Below, piece after piece: positions 1-7,555 of a DNA stretch of 64,000 bases. This DNA is from Nocardioides dongkuii (GTDB lineage: Bacteria > Actinomycetota > Actinomycetes > Propionibacteriales > Nocardioidaceae). How positions within the stretch are numbered: the stretch's first letter is position 1; each line of letters starts with the position of its first letter. A model generated the notes under the pieces. The model did no database searches. It worked only from the letters and a program-made list of their open reading frames with translations, and had not been told where the DNA came from. Both the position numbers and the translations under genes were made by a program. The stretch spans positions 1,240,001 through 1,304,000 of the forward strand of contig NZ_CP059903.1 in the NCBI RefSeq assembly GCF_014127485.1. Reading direction: 5' to 3'.

Positions 1-74
1 AGCGGACCGTGGACAAGGCCGACGAGATGGCGCTGGACACCGCGTCCACCAAGACCACCCGCATCAAGAAGTGA
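1..74 (+). CDS. C-terminal end of an unidentified protein (partial)
   Basis: Only the last 23 codons and the TGA stop lie in the window; the reading frame begins at base 3. The visible tail ends in TKTTRIKK and is rich in Asp, Thr and Lys, with no diagnostic motif. It ends 10 bp before the FHA gene, so the two are probably cotranscribed. In actinobacteria such FHA/zinc-ribbon genes often follow a von Willebrand A-domain gene, but that identity is an inference from context. The upstream sequence is outside the window. Confidence 0.6.
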   Translation, partial: RTVDKADEMALDTASTKTTRIKK

Positions 75-84
75 GGCGTCGACC

Positions 85-861
85 GTGAGCACCTGCCCCG
101 CCGGGCACGACACCACCGCGACCGACTACTGCGACGTCTGCGGGTTGGCAATGGGCGCCGCCCCGCCCGCCGGCGCCGGGGCGTCCGGCGCGCCCGACGC
201 CGCCGACCCCGCGTCCGGTGGGGACGCCGGGGACAGCGGGATCTGCCCGGCGTGCTCCTCGGTCAACCCGCCCAACGCGCTGTTCTGCGAGGCGTGCGGC
301 TACGACTTCACCACCGGGTCGATGCCGCGCCCGCTCACCCCGCCCACTCCGCCCGCCGAGCAGGCCGACACCGACACGGTCGCCGCGCCCGTCGTACCCG
401 ACCTGCCGGCGGCGCCGGCTCCTACGTCGGCGGAGGGCAACCTCTCCCCGGCGCTGAGCGACGAGTGGGTCGCGGAGGTCTGGATCGACCCCGACTGGTA
501 CGCCGACCAGAAGTCGACCGACCCGCTGCCCTCGCCCGGGCTGCCGCTGGTCGTCGCGCTGCGGCACACCTCGGTGCTCGTCGGCCGGGCCTCGCGCAGC
601 CGCGGGATCACCCCCGACATCGACCTGTCCTCGGACAACGGCATCAGCCGCCGGCACGCCCAGCTCACCACCGACGGCACCCGCTGGTTCGTCGAGGACC
701 TCGGCTCCTCCAACGGCACGTACGTCGGCGGCGCGGTCGGCGCCCTTCCCACCTCGCCCGTGACCCCCGGCCAGAAGCAGGAGGTCCTCCCCGACGAGCG
801 GATCTACCTCGGCGCCTGGACCCGGATCGTGCTGCGCCGCGCCACCCCCGGCGAGATCTGA
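85..861 (+). CDS. zinc-ribbon and FHA domain protein
   Basis: A 258-residue cytoplasmic protein with two N-terminal zinc-binding clusters (C4/H8/C16/C19 and C54/C57/C68/C71), a Pro/Ala-rich linker, and a C-terminal forkhead-associated domain at about residues 160-250. The FHA motifs are visible as GRASR, SRRHAQL and SSNGTYV. FHA domains bind phosphothreonine, so this is probably an adaptor reading Ser/Thr kinase signals. The GTG start at 85 follows the upstream gene by 10 bp, suggesting an operon. The kinase that would modify its partners is not adjacent; one lies at 8.7 kb. The partner protein is unknown. Confidence 0.85.
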   Translation: MSTCPAGHDTTATDYCDVCGLAMGAAPPAGAGASGAPDAADPASGGDAGDSGICPACSSVNPPNALFCEACGYDFTTGSMPRPLTPPTPPAEQADTDTVAAPVVPDLPAAPAPTSAEGNLSPALSDEWVAEVWIDPDWYADQKSTDPLPSPGLPLVVALRHTSVLVGRASRSRGITPDIDLSSDNGISRRHAQLTTDGTRWFVEDLGSSNGTYVGGAVGALPTSPVTPGQKQEVLPDERIYLGAWTRIVLRRATPGEI

Positions 862-924
862 CCCCGAGTCGGCGTGAATTGACGGGTCAACCCCGCAACT
901 CACGCCGACTGGACGCGCAACTCA

Positions 925-972
925 CGCCGAGTCGGCGCACATGTGCGCCGACTCGGCGGATCTCTCCACAGG
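925..972. repeat. GAGTCGGCG palindromic element, copy 1
   Basis: A 34-bp perfect palindrome (925-958, left arm CGCCGAGTCGGCGCACA) lies between the converging FHA and methyltransferase genes. It is followed by TCCACAGG at 965-972, directly before the methyltransferase stop. Extra partial copies of the theme (GAGTCGGCGTG, ACTCACGCCGA) fill 865-924. The same core recurs at 33938-33971 and in a variant form at 40601-40675. The position and strong hairpin fit a bidirectional terminator. Confidence 0.8.
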
Positions 973-1542
973 TCAGCGCTTGGTGGCGATGATCGTGGAG
1001 GCGTCGGAGGCGACCATCACCTCGACGGCGGTGAAGCGCTCGTCGGTGAGCCACTGCTCGCGGAGGACGTCGACGCGGCCGTAGGCGATGGGGGGCCAGA
1101 CCTCGCACGGGGTGAAGTCGTCGAGGACGACGATGCCGCCCTCCTCGACGAGGTCGGCGACGGCGTCGACGCCCACCTCGGTGGGCTCGCCGGAGTCGAG
1201 GAAGAGCAGCGAGAAGGGGCCCTGGGTCAGCAGGGTCGACCAGTCCGCGGCGAGCACCTCGACCTGCGGGTCGTCGACGAAGATCTCGGCCGCGGCGCGG
1301 GCCAGCTTCGGGTCCAGCTCGGCGGTGATGATCCGGGTGCCGGTCCCGCGTACGCCGGAGCGCAGCCAGGCGGTCCCGACCCCGCACCCGGTGCCGAACT
1401 CCGCCATCGTCCCGCCGCGGGTGGCGGCGAGGGTGGCGAGCAGCCGGCCGGTCTCGTTGCGGCAGAAGGAGACGTACCCCGCCTTGCGGGAGACGGCGAA
1501 CGCCCGGGACACGACGTCGGGGAGCTCGGGCGGCGCACTCAT
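973..1542 (-). CDS. class I SAM-dependent methyltransferase (O-methyltransferase-like)
   Basis: A 189-residue protein with a Rossmann methyltransferase fold. Motif I (MAEFGTGCGVGTAWL) is at about residues 46-60, followed by acidic strands with conserved LDS and LDDF motifs. The size and architecture resemble the bacterial O-methyltransferase/CmcI-like families, but the substrate cannot be read from sequence. ATG start at 1542. It converges on the FHA gene across the palindromic element and is divergent from the leader and leuB region, so it is monocistronic. Confidence 0.75.
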   Translation of the reverse strand: MSAPPELPDVVSRAFAVSRKAGYVSFCRNETGRLLATLAATRGGTMAEFGTGCGVGTAWLRSGVRGTGTRIITAELDPKLARAAAEIFVDDPQVEVLAADWSTLLTQGPFSLLFLDSGEPTEVGVDAVADLVEEGGIVVLDDFTPCEVWPPIAYGRVDVLREQWLTDERFTAVEVMVASDASTIIATKR

Positions 1543-1641
1543 CCTGCGAGTCTCTCACCGTGGGACGGCCGTCCCGCATCGCGGACACATTCCGGAATGC
1601 GGTGGCCGTCGTCCGGTGAGCGCGGTTACCGTCGGATCACC

Positions 1642-1686
1642 ATGCGGAGCGTCTACGTACTCATCGACTGCCGCGGCGGGGCCTGA
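1642..1686 (+). CDS. putative 14-residue leader peptide upstream of leuB
   Basis: A short frame, MRSVYVLIDCRGGA then TGA. Four of five consecutive codons specify Val, Val, Leu and Ile (residues 4, 6, 7, 8), the end products of the pathway served by the downstream leuB and ilvE. A TACCGT -10-like hexamer ends 9 nt before the ATG and no Shine-Dalgarno is visible, so translation may be leaderless. Seen: the frame, its codons and a large inverted repeat behind it. Inferred: control by branched-chain amino-acid supply. A single Cys codon makes a cysteine attenuator less likely. It may also be chance. Confidence 0.35.
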   Translation: MRSVYVLIDCRGGA

Positions 1687-1741
1687 CAGAGAGGCCACCT
1701 CGCCGCGGAGTTCGGCGTTGCGGGCCTCTCGAGAAGCGTGC

Positions 1742-1890
1742 CGGTCCGGCACACCTCGATCGAAGACGCCCCCGGGCGGGACGCCACCAGCGTCGCGCGA
1801 TCCGCACCGCGTGGTCCTCTCCTCCTCGTGCGATCCACGAGTCCGGGACTCTCCTGTCCGGAGCGTCTTCGATCCGGGTGTGCCGGGCCG
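1742..1890. repeat. long imperfect inverted repeat in the leuB leader
   Basis: Two 28-bp arms (1742-1769 and 1863-1890) are complementary at 25 of 28 positions, with GCGTCTTCGATC in the right arm, and enclose about 93 bp. The 380-bp gap between the methyltransferase and the 45-codon ORF otherwise holds only the putative leader peptide and a GGGACGGCCGTCCC palindrome at 1562-1575. The arms could form an RNA stem in the leuB leader or be the terminal repeats of a small MITE-like element. No target duplication was recognised. Confidence 0.6.
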
Positions 1891-1922
1891 ATCCCGACGA
1901 CCGACCTGCGAGGAGAACGACG

Positions 1923-2060
1923 ATGTACGACATGTATCCCGACTGGGGCCCGGCGAGCCACCACCCCGAGAATCCCGCCAGCCAGGAGAACGCGTACGCC
2001 GCGCTGCAGCGCTCGCTCGACCTGCGGGACGGCGGCGGCCAGCGTCCCGACGACAACTAG
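1923..2060 (+). CDS. small acidic hypothetical protein, 45 residues
   Basis: The frame starts [15 protein letters not shown] and ends GGGQRPDDN. The ATG at 1923 is preceded by a clear GAGGAG ribosome site 8 nt upstream; in-frame starts further upstream have no such site. It is Tyr/Trp-rich at the N-terminus, acidic, without membrane segment or known domain. Its stop is 10 bp before the leuB start, so the two are translated from one message. Function unknown; the strong ribosome site and tight coupling argue that it is real. Confidence 0.6.
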   Translation: MYDMYPDWGPASHHPENPASQENAYAALQRSLDLRDGGGQRPDDN

Positions 2061-2070
2061 CGTTCACCCC

Positions 2071-3144
2071 ATGAGCGACTCGAACCCCACCAGCACCACG
2101 CTGCAGCTCGCGGTCATCCCCGGCGACGGCATCGGGCAGGAGGTCACCGCCGAGGCCCTCAAGGTCCTCGAGGTGGCGGCTCCCGCCGGCGTGAAGTTCG
2201 AGCAGACCCGCTACGACCTCGGCGCGGAGCGCTACCTCGCGACCGGCGAGGTGCTCCCCGACTCGGTGCTCGCCGAGATCCGCGACCACGACGCGATCCT
2301 GCTCGGGGCCGTCGGCGGCAAGCCCAACGACCCGAACCTGCCGCCCGGCATCCTCGAGCGGGGGCTGCTGCTCCGGCTGCGCTTCGAGCTCGACCACTAC
2401 GTCAACCTGCGCCCGTCCCGGATCTTCCCGGGCGTGACCTCGCCGCTCGCCGCCCCGGGCGAGGTCGACTTCGTGGTCGTCCGCGAGGGCACCGAGGGCC
2501 CCTACACCGGCAACGGCGGCGCGCTGCGGGTCGGTACGCCGGCCGAGGTCGCCACCGAGGTCTCGGTGAACACGGCGTACGGCGTGGAGCGGGTGGTCCG
2601 TGACGCCTTCGCCCGCGCCGAGCGGCGACCGCGCAAGAAGCTCACCCTGGTCCACAAGACCAACGTGCTGGTGAACGCCGGCTCGGTGTGGTGGCGGCTG
2701 TTCCAGGAGGTGGCCGCGGAGCACCCCGACGTGACCACCGACTACATGCACATCGACGCGGCGATGATCTTCATGACCACCGACCCGTCTCGCTTCGACG
2801 TGATCGTCACCGACAACCTCTTCGGCGACATCATCACCGACCTCGCCGCCGCGATCACCGGCGGCATCGGCCTGGCGGCGTCCGGGAACATCAACCCCGA
2901 CCGCACGGCGCCGAGCATGTTCGAGCCGGTCCACGGCTCCGCCCCCGACATCGCCGGCCAGCAGAAGGCCGACCCGACCGCGGCGATCCTGTCCGCGTCG
3001 CTGCTGCTGGACCACCTCGGCCACCCCGAGGCGGCGGCCGTGGTCGAGGACGCGGTCATCGCCGACCTCGCCGCCCGCGAGCCCGGCACCACCCGGCGCA
3101 CTCCCGAGGTCGGCGACGCGATCGCCGCCCGCGTGGCCGGCTGA
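2071..3144 (+). CDS. leuB: 3-isopropylmalate dehydrogenase
   Basis: A 357-residue enzyme that oxidatively decarboxylates 3-isopropylmalate to 2-oxoisocaproate with NAD+ in leucine synthesis. Family motifs are clear: [10 protein letters not shown] near the N-terminus, the substrate-binding EGTEGPYTG loop, HKTNVL, and the metal/NAD signature [10 protein letters not shown] followed by [12 protein letters not shown]. The length matches the actinobacterial group. ATG at 2071 was chosen because the homologous N-terminus begins there; an open frame further upstream is antisense-like filler. It precedes ilvE by about 50 bp; leuC and leuD are 32 kb away. Confidence 0.96.
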   Translation: MSDSNPTSTTLQLAVIPGDGIGQEVTAEALKVLEVAAPAGVKFEQTRYDLGAERYLATGEVLPDSVLAEIRDHDAILLGAVGGKPNDPNLPPGILERGLLLRLRFELDHYVNLRPSRIFPGVTSPLAAPGEVDFVVVREGTEGPYTGNGGALRVGTPAEVATEVSVNTAYGVERVVRDAFARAERRPRKKLTLVHKTNVLVNAGSVWWRLFQEVAAEHPDVTTDYMHIDAAMIFMTTDPSRFDVIVTDNLFGDIITDLAAAITGGIGLAASGNINPDRTAPSMFEPVHGSAPDIAGQQKADPTAAILSASLLLDHLGHPEAAAVVEDAVIADLAAREPGTTRRTPEVGDAIAARVAG

Positions 3145-3183
3145 CGCCCTCCACCCGCGCAGCCGGGTGGGTCCGAAGAACGG

Positions 3184-3189
3184 TACTTT
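3184..3189 (+). promoter_or_regulatory. -10 box of a possible leaderless ilvE promoter
   Basis: TACTTT ends 7 nt before the ATG at 3197, the spacing expected when transcription starts at the first base of the start codon. No Shine-Dalgarno precedes either candidate ATG (3191 or 3197). No convincing -35 box was found. Confidence 0.45.
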
Positions 3190-3196
3190 GATGTCC

Positions 3197-4270
3197 ATGC
3201 AGATCAGCACCACGCGGTCGACGGAGACCGTCAGCGACGAGCGGCTCGCCGAGGTCCTGGCGGACCCCGGCTTCGGCGTCCACTTCACCGACCACATGTT
3301 CCGGGTGGAGTGGACCCCCGACGCCGGGTGGCACGGCGCCCGGATCGAGCCGTACGGCCCGCTGACCCTCGACCCGGCGACCGCGGTGCTGCACTACGCG
3401 CAGGAGACCTTCGAGGGGATGAAGGCCTACCGCCACGCCGACGGCTCGGTGTGGTCGTTCCGCCCCGAGGAGAACGCCGCCCGGATGGCGCGCTCCAGCC
3501 AGCGCCTGGCGCTGCCGGTGCTGGAGGTCGACGACTTCGTCCAGGCCGTGCAGGCGCTCGTCGAGGTCGACGAGCGCTGGGTGCCCGACCCGGCGGGGGA
3601 GAAGAGCCTCTACCTGCGCCCGTTCATGTTCGCCTCCGAGGCGTTCCTGGGCGTCCGGCCCGCCCAGCACGTCACCTTCATGGTGATCGCCAGCCCCGCC
3701 GGCTCCTACTTCAAGGGCGGCGTGCACCCGGTCAGCCTGTGGCTCACCGAGGAGTACACCCGCGCCGGCCGCGGCGGCATGGGCGCGGCCAAGACCGGCG
3801 GCAACTACGCCAGCTCGCTGGTCGCCCAGCAGGAGGCCACCGCCCACGGCTGCGACCAGGTCGTCTTCCTCGACGCCCAGGAGGGGAAGTACGTCGAGGA
3901 GCTCGGCGGCATGAACATGTACTTCGTGCACGCCGACGGCCGGATCGTCACCCCCGAGACCGGCACCATCCTCGAGGGCATCACCCGCGCCTCGATCAAG
4001 GAGCTGGCCGAGAAGCTGGGCCACCCGGTCGAGGAGCGGAAGTTCTCGATCCAGGAGTGGAAGGACGGCGTCGCCTCCGGCGAGATCACCGAGATCTTCG
4101 CCTGCGGCACCGCCGCCGTGGTCACCCCGGTCGGCGCGCTGCGCTGGGACGGCGGGGAGGTCGCGACGCCCGAGGGCGGCGGGCTGTGGTCCCGGCTGCG
4201 CCAGGCCCTGGTCGACGTCCAGTACGGCCGGGCCGCCGACGACTTCGGCTGGATGAAGCGCCTGGTCTGA
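3197..4270 (+). CDS. ilvE: branched-chain amino-acid aminotransferase
   Basis: A 357-residue fold-type IV PLP enzyme that transfers amino groups between glutamate and the 2-oxo acids of Leu, Ile and Val. The PLP lysine lies in GAAKTGGNYASS, with downstream EELGGMNMYFV and the EGITRASI loop typical of BCAT II enzymes. The start is uncertain between 3191 and 3197. I chose 3197 because a TACTTT hexamer sits 7 nt upstream, fitting a leaderless message. It follows leuB in the same direction, giving a short leucine-pathway cluster. Confidence 0.95.
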   Translation: MQISTTRSTETVSDERLAEVLADPGFGVHFTDHMFRVEWTPDAGWHGARIEPYGPLTLDPATAVLHYAQETFEGMKAYRHADGSVWSFRPEENAARMARSSQRLALPVLEVDDFVQAVQALVEVDERWVPDPAGEKSLYLRPFMFASEAFLGVRPAQHVTFMVIASPAGSYFKGGVHPVSLWLTEEYTRAGRGGMGAAKTGGNYASSLVAQQEATAHGCDQVVFLDAQEGKYVEELGGMNMYFVHADGRIVTPETGTILEGITRASIKELAEKLGHPVEERKFSIQEWKDGVASGEITEIFACGTAAVVTPVGALRWDGGEVATPEGGGLWSRLRQALVDVQYGRAADDFGWMKRLV

Positions 4271-4274
4271 TCCG

Positions 4275-4291
4275 CTCCGGGGCGCCCGGAG
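4275..4291 (+). terminator. hairpin after ilvE
   Basis: CTCCGGG and CCCGGAG form a 7-bp perfect stem around a GCG loop, 4 bp after the ilvE stop. There is no T tract. A second small hairpin (GAGGT/ACCTC) follows directly. It separates ilvE from the iron-regulated operon. Confidence 0.5.
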
Positions 4292-4310
4292 GTGTGACCT
4301 CCGCGACAGG

Positions 4311-4329
4311 TGAGGGTACCCTTACCTGG
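4311..4329 (+). promoter_or_regulatory. DtxR/IdeR-type iron box before the siderophore permease
   Basis: The AGGGTACCCTTACCT core has the AGG-N9-CCT spacing of DtxR boxes and matches the 19-bp consensus at about 12 positions. It ends 13 bp before the GTG start at 4343, where a bound repressor would block transcription or translation initiation. DtxR-family boxes control iron-uptake genes in actinobacteria; binding here is inferred. Confidence 0.7.
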
Positions 4330-4342
4330 TGAGGTGGACGTC

Positions 4343-5413
4343 GTGAGCTCGCTGCTCGACCGGGGGACCCCCGGAGCCGCAGCGACCCCGGCCCCCGTCG
4401 TACGCCGGGGCTCGACCGCGTCGCGGGGCCTGCTGGCCACCGTCGTCCTGCTGGTGCTCGTCGCCCTGGCCGCGCTGGCCAGCCTGATGTGGGGCGCCCG
4501 CGACATCGCGCCCGGCGCCGTCTGGGACGGGCTGTTCCACCCGGTCACCGGCGACAACGACCACCACGTCGTCCGCGACATCCGGCTGCCGCGCACGCTG
4601 ATCGGCCTGGCCGCCGGCGCCGCCCTCGGCGCGTCCGGCGCGCTGATGCAGGGCGTCACCCGCAACCCGATCGCCGACCCCGGCCTGCTGGGCATCAACT
4701 CCGGTGCCTCGCTCGCGGTGATCGTGGCGATCGCCGGCTTCGGCGTCGCCTCCGTCGGCGGCTACCTCTGGTTCGCGTTCCTCGGGGCGGCCGTCGCCGC
4801 CGTGGTCGTGTACGGCGCCGCCTCGCTCGGCTGGGAGGGCGTCACGCCGGTGAAGCTGGCCCTGGTCGGCGCCGCCTTCACCGCCACCGCGACGTCCGCG
4901 GTGACCGTGGTGCTGCTGACCGACCGGCACACGCTGCAGGAGTACCGCTTCTGGCAGGTCGGGTCGCTGGCCAACCGCCCCCTCGACGTCCTCGGCACGG
5001 TGCTGCCGTTCCTCGTGGTCGGCCTGCTGCTCGCGCTGGCCGCCGGCCGGGTGCTGAACGCGCTGGCGCTCGGCGACGACGTCGCGCGCGGCCTCGGCCA
5101 GGACCTGGTCCGCGGCCGGCTCCTGGTGGTCACCGCCGTGGTGCTGCTGTGCGGCTCGGCGGTCTCGCTGGTCGGGCCGATCGCCTTCGTCGGGCTGGCC
5201 GTGCCGCACGCGGCACGGATGGTCGTGGGGCCCGACTACCGCTGGATCCTCCCGCTCTCCATGCTCCTCGGCCCGGTCCTGCTCCTCGGGGCCGACATCG
5301 CCGGGCGCCTCGTCGCGCGTCCGGCGGAGGTCGAGGCCGGGCTGGTGGTCGCGGTCCTCGGCGCGCCGGTGCTGCTGGCCATCGTCCGCCGCTCGAAGGG
5401 GGTCTCGGCGTGA
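4343..5413 (+). CDS. iron-siderophore ABC transporter permease (FecCD family)
   Basis: A 356-residue integral membrane protein with about nine or ten hydrophobic helices, forming half of the channel for ferric-siderophore import. FecCD features include RLPRTLIGLAAGAALGASGA, the GVTRNPIADPGLLGINSGAS stretch, and GPIAFVGLAVPHAAR, the loop that meets the ATPase. GTG at 4343 was preferred over the upstream GTG at 4310 because it has a GAGGTGG ribosome site and lies just behind the iron box. It overlaps the next permease by 4 bp (GTGA), indicating translational coupling. Confidence 0.93.
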   Translation: MSSLLDRGTPGAAATPAPVVRRGSTASRGLLATVVLLVLVALAALASLMWGARDIAPGAVWDGLFHPVTGDNDHHVVRDIRLPRTLIGLAAGAALGASGALMQGVTRNPIADPGLLGINSGASLAVIVAIAGFGVASVGGYLWFAFLGAAVAAVVVYGAASLGWEGVTPVKLALVGAAFTATATSAVTVVLLTDRHTLQEYRFWQVGSLANRPLDVLGTVLPFLVVGLLLALAAGRVLNALALGDDVARGLGQDLVRGRLLVVTAVVLLCGSAVSLVGPIAFVGLAVPHAARMVVGPDYRWILPLSMLLGPVLLLGADIAGRLVARPAEVEAGLVVAVLGAPVLLAIVRRSKGVSA

Positions 5414-6480
5414 GCGCCCCCGCCCTCGAGGTGCCCCGCTCCGCCCACGACGTCGCCGCGCACGGCCTGCGGGCCACCCGCCGGCGCCGCGCCGCCCGGC
5501 GTACCACCGTCACGGTGGCGCTGCTCGTGCTCGTCGCGGTCCTCTCGGTCGCCGCGCTGATGCTGGGGGACTACCGGCTCACCGCCGGCCAGGTGCTCGC
5601 CGCCCTCGCGGGCGACGAGGCGCGGCCGGCCCACTTCATCGTCACCGAGCTGCGGCTGCCCCGCCTGCTGCTCGGGATCCTCGTCGGCCTGGCGTTCGGG
5701 CTCGCCGGCGCGCTCTTCCAGTCGGTGCTGCGCAACCCGCTCGCGAGCCCCGACGTCATCGGCATCTCGCAGGGCGCGAGCGCGGGCGCGGTCGCGGCGC
5801 TGCTGCTGGCGGGCCTGTCCGGATGGTGGGTCTCGGCGTCCGCGCTCGCCGGCGGCGTGCTCGTCGGCGCCACGCTGTACGCCGTGGCGTGGCGGCAGGG
5901 CGTGACCGGGCACCGGTTCGTGCTCTGTGGCGTCGGCGTCTCCTACCTCGGCACCAGCCTGATCGGCTACCTGCTGACCCGGAGCGGGCTCGACGAGGCG
6001 CAGGGCGCGCTGGTGTGGATGACCGGCAGCCTGGCGCAGGCCACCACCGAGCTGGTGCGGGTGCTCGCCATCGTCCTGGTCGTGCTGCTGCCGCTGGTCG
6101 CGCTGGTCGCGCGCGGGCTGGACCTGCTGCTGCTCGGCGACGAGCAGGCGGGCGGCCTCGGGCTGCGGCCCGAGCTGACCCGGCTCGCGGTGATCGCGCT
6201 CGGCGTCGGGCTGACCTGCGCGGCGACCGCGGCCGCCGGACCCGTGGCCTTCGTCGCGTTCACCGCGGCCCCGGTCGCCCGCCGGCTGCTCGGCGACGGC
6301 TCGCTGGCGCTCGTGCAGTCGGCCCTGGTCGGCGTGGTCACGGTGGTCGGCGCCGACATCGTGGCCCAGCACCTGCTGCCCGCCGACATGTCCGTCCCGG
6401 TCGGGGTGATCACCGGCGCCGTCGGCGGCCCCTACCTGATCTGGCTGCTCGCCCGCGGCCGAGCCGCGGCGACCTCGTGA
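5410..6480 (+). CDS. second iron-siderophore ABC transporter permease (FecCD family)
   Basis: Also 356 residues, with the same family motifs: ELRLPRLLLGILVGLAFGLA, LRNPLASPDVIGISQGAS and GPVAFVAFTAAPVARRL. It should pair with the first permease as the heterodimeric inner-membrane channel. Its GTG start overlaps the previous stop by 4 bp. The N-terminal 40 residues are Arg-rich and cytoplasmic before the first helix. The ATPase gene follows 25 bp downstream. The siderophore type (hydroxamate or catecholate) cannot be told from sequence. Confidence 0.93.
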   Translation: MSAPALEVPRSAHDVAAHGLRATRRRRAARRTTVTVALLVLVAVLSVAALMLGDYRLTAGQVLAALAGDEARPAHFIVTELRLPRLLLGILVGLAFGLAGALFQSVLRNPLASPDVIGISQGASAGAVAALLLAGLSGWWVSASALAGGVLVGATLYAVAWRQGVTGHRFVLCGVGVSYLGTSLIGYLLTRSGLDEAQGALVWMTGSLAQATTELVRVLAIVLVVLLPLVALVARGLDLLLLGDEQAGGLGLRPELTRLAVIALGVGLTCAATAAAGPVAFVAFTAAPVARRLLGDGSLALVQSALVGVVTVVGADIVAQHLLPADMSVPVGVITGAVGGPYLIWLLARGRAAATS

Positions 6481-6505
6481 CGACCTCGTGAGGAGGAGGA
6501 GTGCG

Positions 6506-7378
6506 TTGACCACGATCCTGGACCCGGTGACGGCCGAGCCGGACGGGACGGCCGCGCCCGGGGTGGTCTCGCTGGCCGCGTGCGGGCTGAGCCTGGGCTA
6601 CGACGACCGGACGGTCGTGCACGAGGTCGACCTCGAGGTGCCGCCCGGCAAGGTGACCGCGATCGTCGGCGCCAACGGCTGCGGCAAGTCGACCCTGCTG
6701 CGCGGGCTGGCGCGGGTGCTCAAGCCGGTCGCCGGTCACGTCGAGCTCGGCGGCACCGACGTACGCCGGATGCGTCCGAAGGACGTCGCCGCCGTGCTCG
6801 GCCTGCTGCCCCAGCAGCCGCTCGCGCCGGAGGGGATCACCGTCGCCGACCTGGTCGGCCGCGGCCGGCACCCGCACCAGGGCGCCTTCCGCCGGTGGAG
6901 CGCGGCCGACAGCGAGGCCGTCGTCCGGGCGCTGGCGCTCACCGACCTCCACGACCTCACCGGCCGCCGGGTCGAGGAGCTCTCCGGCGGGCAGCGGCAG
7001 CGGGTCTGGATCGCGATGATGCTCGCGCAGGACCCGCGGATCATGCTGCTCGACGAGCCCACGACGTACCTCGACATCGCCCACCAGGTCGACGTGCTCG
7101 ACCTGCTGCACGAGCTCAACCAGGCGCGCGGAACCACGGTCGTGATGGTGCTGCACGAGCTCAACCTCGCCGCCCGGTACGCCGACCACCTCGTCGTCAT
7201 GTGCGAGGGGCGGGTGCTGCGCGAGGGCGCGCCGGGGGAGGTGCTCGACGCCGACTGCGTGCGCGAGGCCTTCGGCCTCGACGCCCGGATCGTCCCCGAC
7301 CCCGTCACCGGCTCGCCGATGGTGGTGCCGCTGGGGCGGCACGGTCGGCGGGGGGAAGATTCACCGGTCGACCGGTGA
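6506..7378 (+). CDS. iron-siderophore ABC transporter ATP-binding protein
   Basis: A 290-residue FepC-type ATPase with Walker A GANGCGKST, a Q-loop region, signature LSGGQRQRVWI, Walker B IMLLDEPTTYLD and the H-loop HELNLAARYAD. It powers the two FecCD permeases. TTG at 6506 was chosen as start because AGGAGGAGGA lies 5 nt upstream. The last codons (EDSPVDR) and the stop fall inside a palindromic repeat element that also occurs at 20.7 kb, so the C-terminus may have been altered by repeat insertion. Confidence 0.93.
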   Translation: MTTILDPVTAEPDGTAAPGVVSLAACGLSLGYDDRTVVHEVDLEVPPGKVTAIVGANGCGKSTLLRGLARVLKPVAGHVELGGTDVRRMRPKDVAAVLGLLPQQPLAPEGITVADLVGRGRHPHQGAFRRWSAADSEAVVRALALTDLHDLTGRRVEELSGGQRQRVWIAMMLAQDPRIMLLDEPTTYLDIAHQVDVLDLLHELNQARGTTVVMVLHELNLAARYADHLVVMCEGRVLREGAPGEVLDADCVREAFGLDARIVPDPVTGSPMVVPLGRHGRRGEDSPVDR

Positions 7379-7435
7379 ATCTTCCGCTTGACCGACGGAG
7401 CTTCATCGGTCCAGCGGAAGGTTCGTCGGTCCAGT
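7360..7435. repeat. two-hairpin repeat element, copy A
   Basis: A 76-bp element begins with the 20-bp perfect palindrome TTCACCGGTCGACCGGTGAA (7360-7379) and continues with TTGACCGACGGAGCTTC and a GGTCCAG end. A second copy lies in reverse orientation at 20680-20754, 68 of 75 bases identical. The first palindrome overlaps the fepC-like stop codon at 7376-7378. No ORF is encoded. Confidence 0.8.
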
Positions 7436-7490
7436 ACGGCGGCCCGCGGCCGCGCGGTCTGGTCCAGGTCCCGGGCCTGCGGGAATCATG

Positions 7491-7509
7491 TAAGGTAAGC
7501 CTTACCTGA
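7491..7509 (+). promoter_or_regulatory. DtxR/IdeR-type iron box before the siderophore-binding lipoprotein
   Basis: The core AGGTAAGCCTTACCT is a perfect 7-1-7 palindrome, extended to TAAGGTAAGCCTTACCTGA, close to the DtxR consensus. It lies 47 bp before the GTG start of the binding protein, giving this gene its own iron-responsive promoter in addition to the operon promoter. Confidence 0.88.
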
Positions 7510-7555
7510 CTTGATCCGCTGGACCTGCTGGTCCCCGCACCCCTGAGGAGTGGAC

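Noticed and set aside
1642-1686. Cysteine-responsive leader of the mycobacterial type
   Set aside because: Only one Cys codon, and downstream genes belong to leucine, not sulfur, metabolism.
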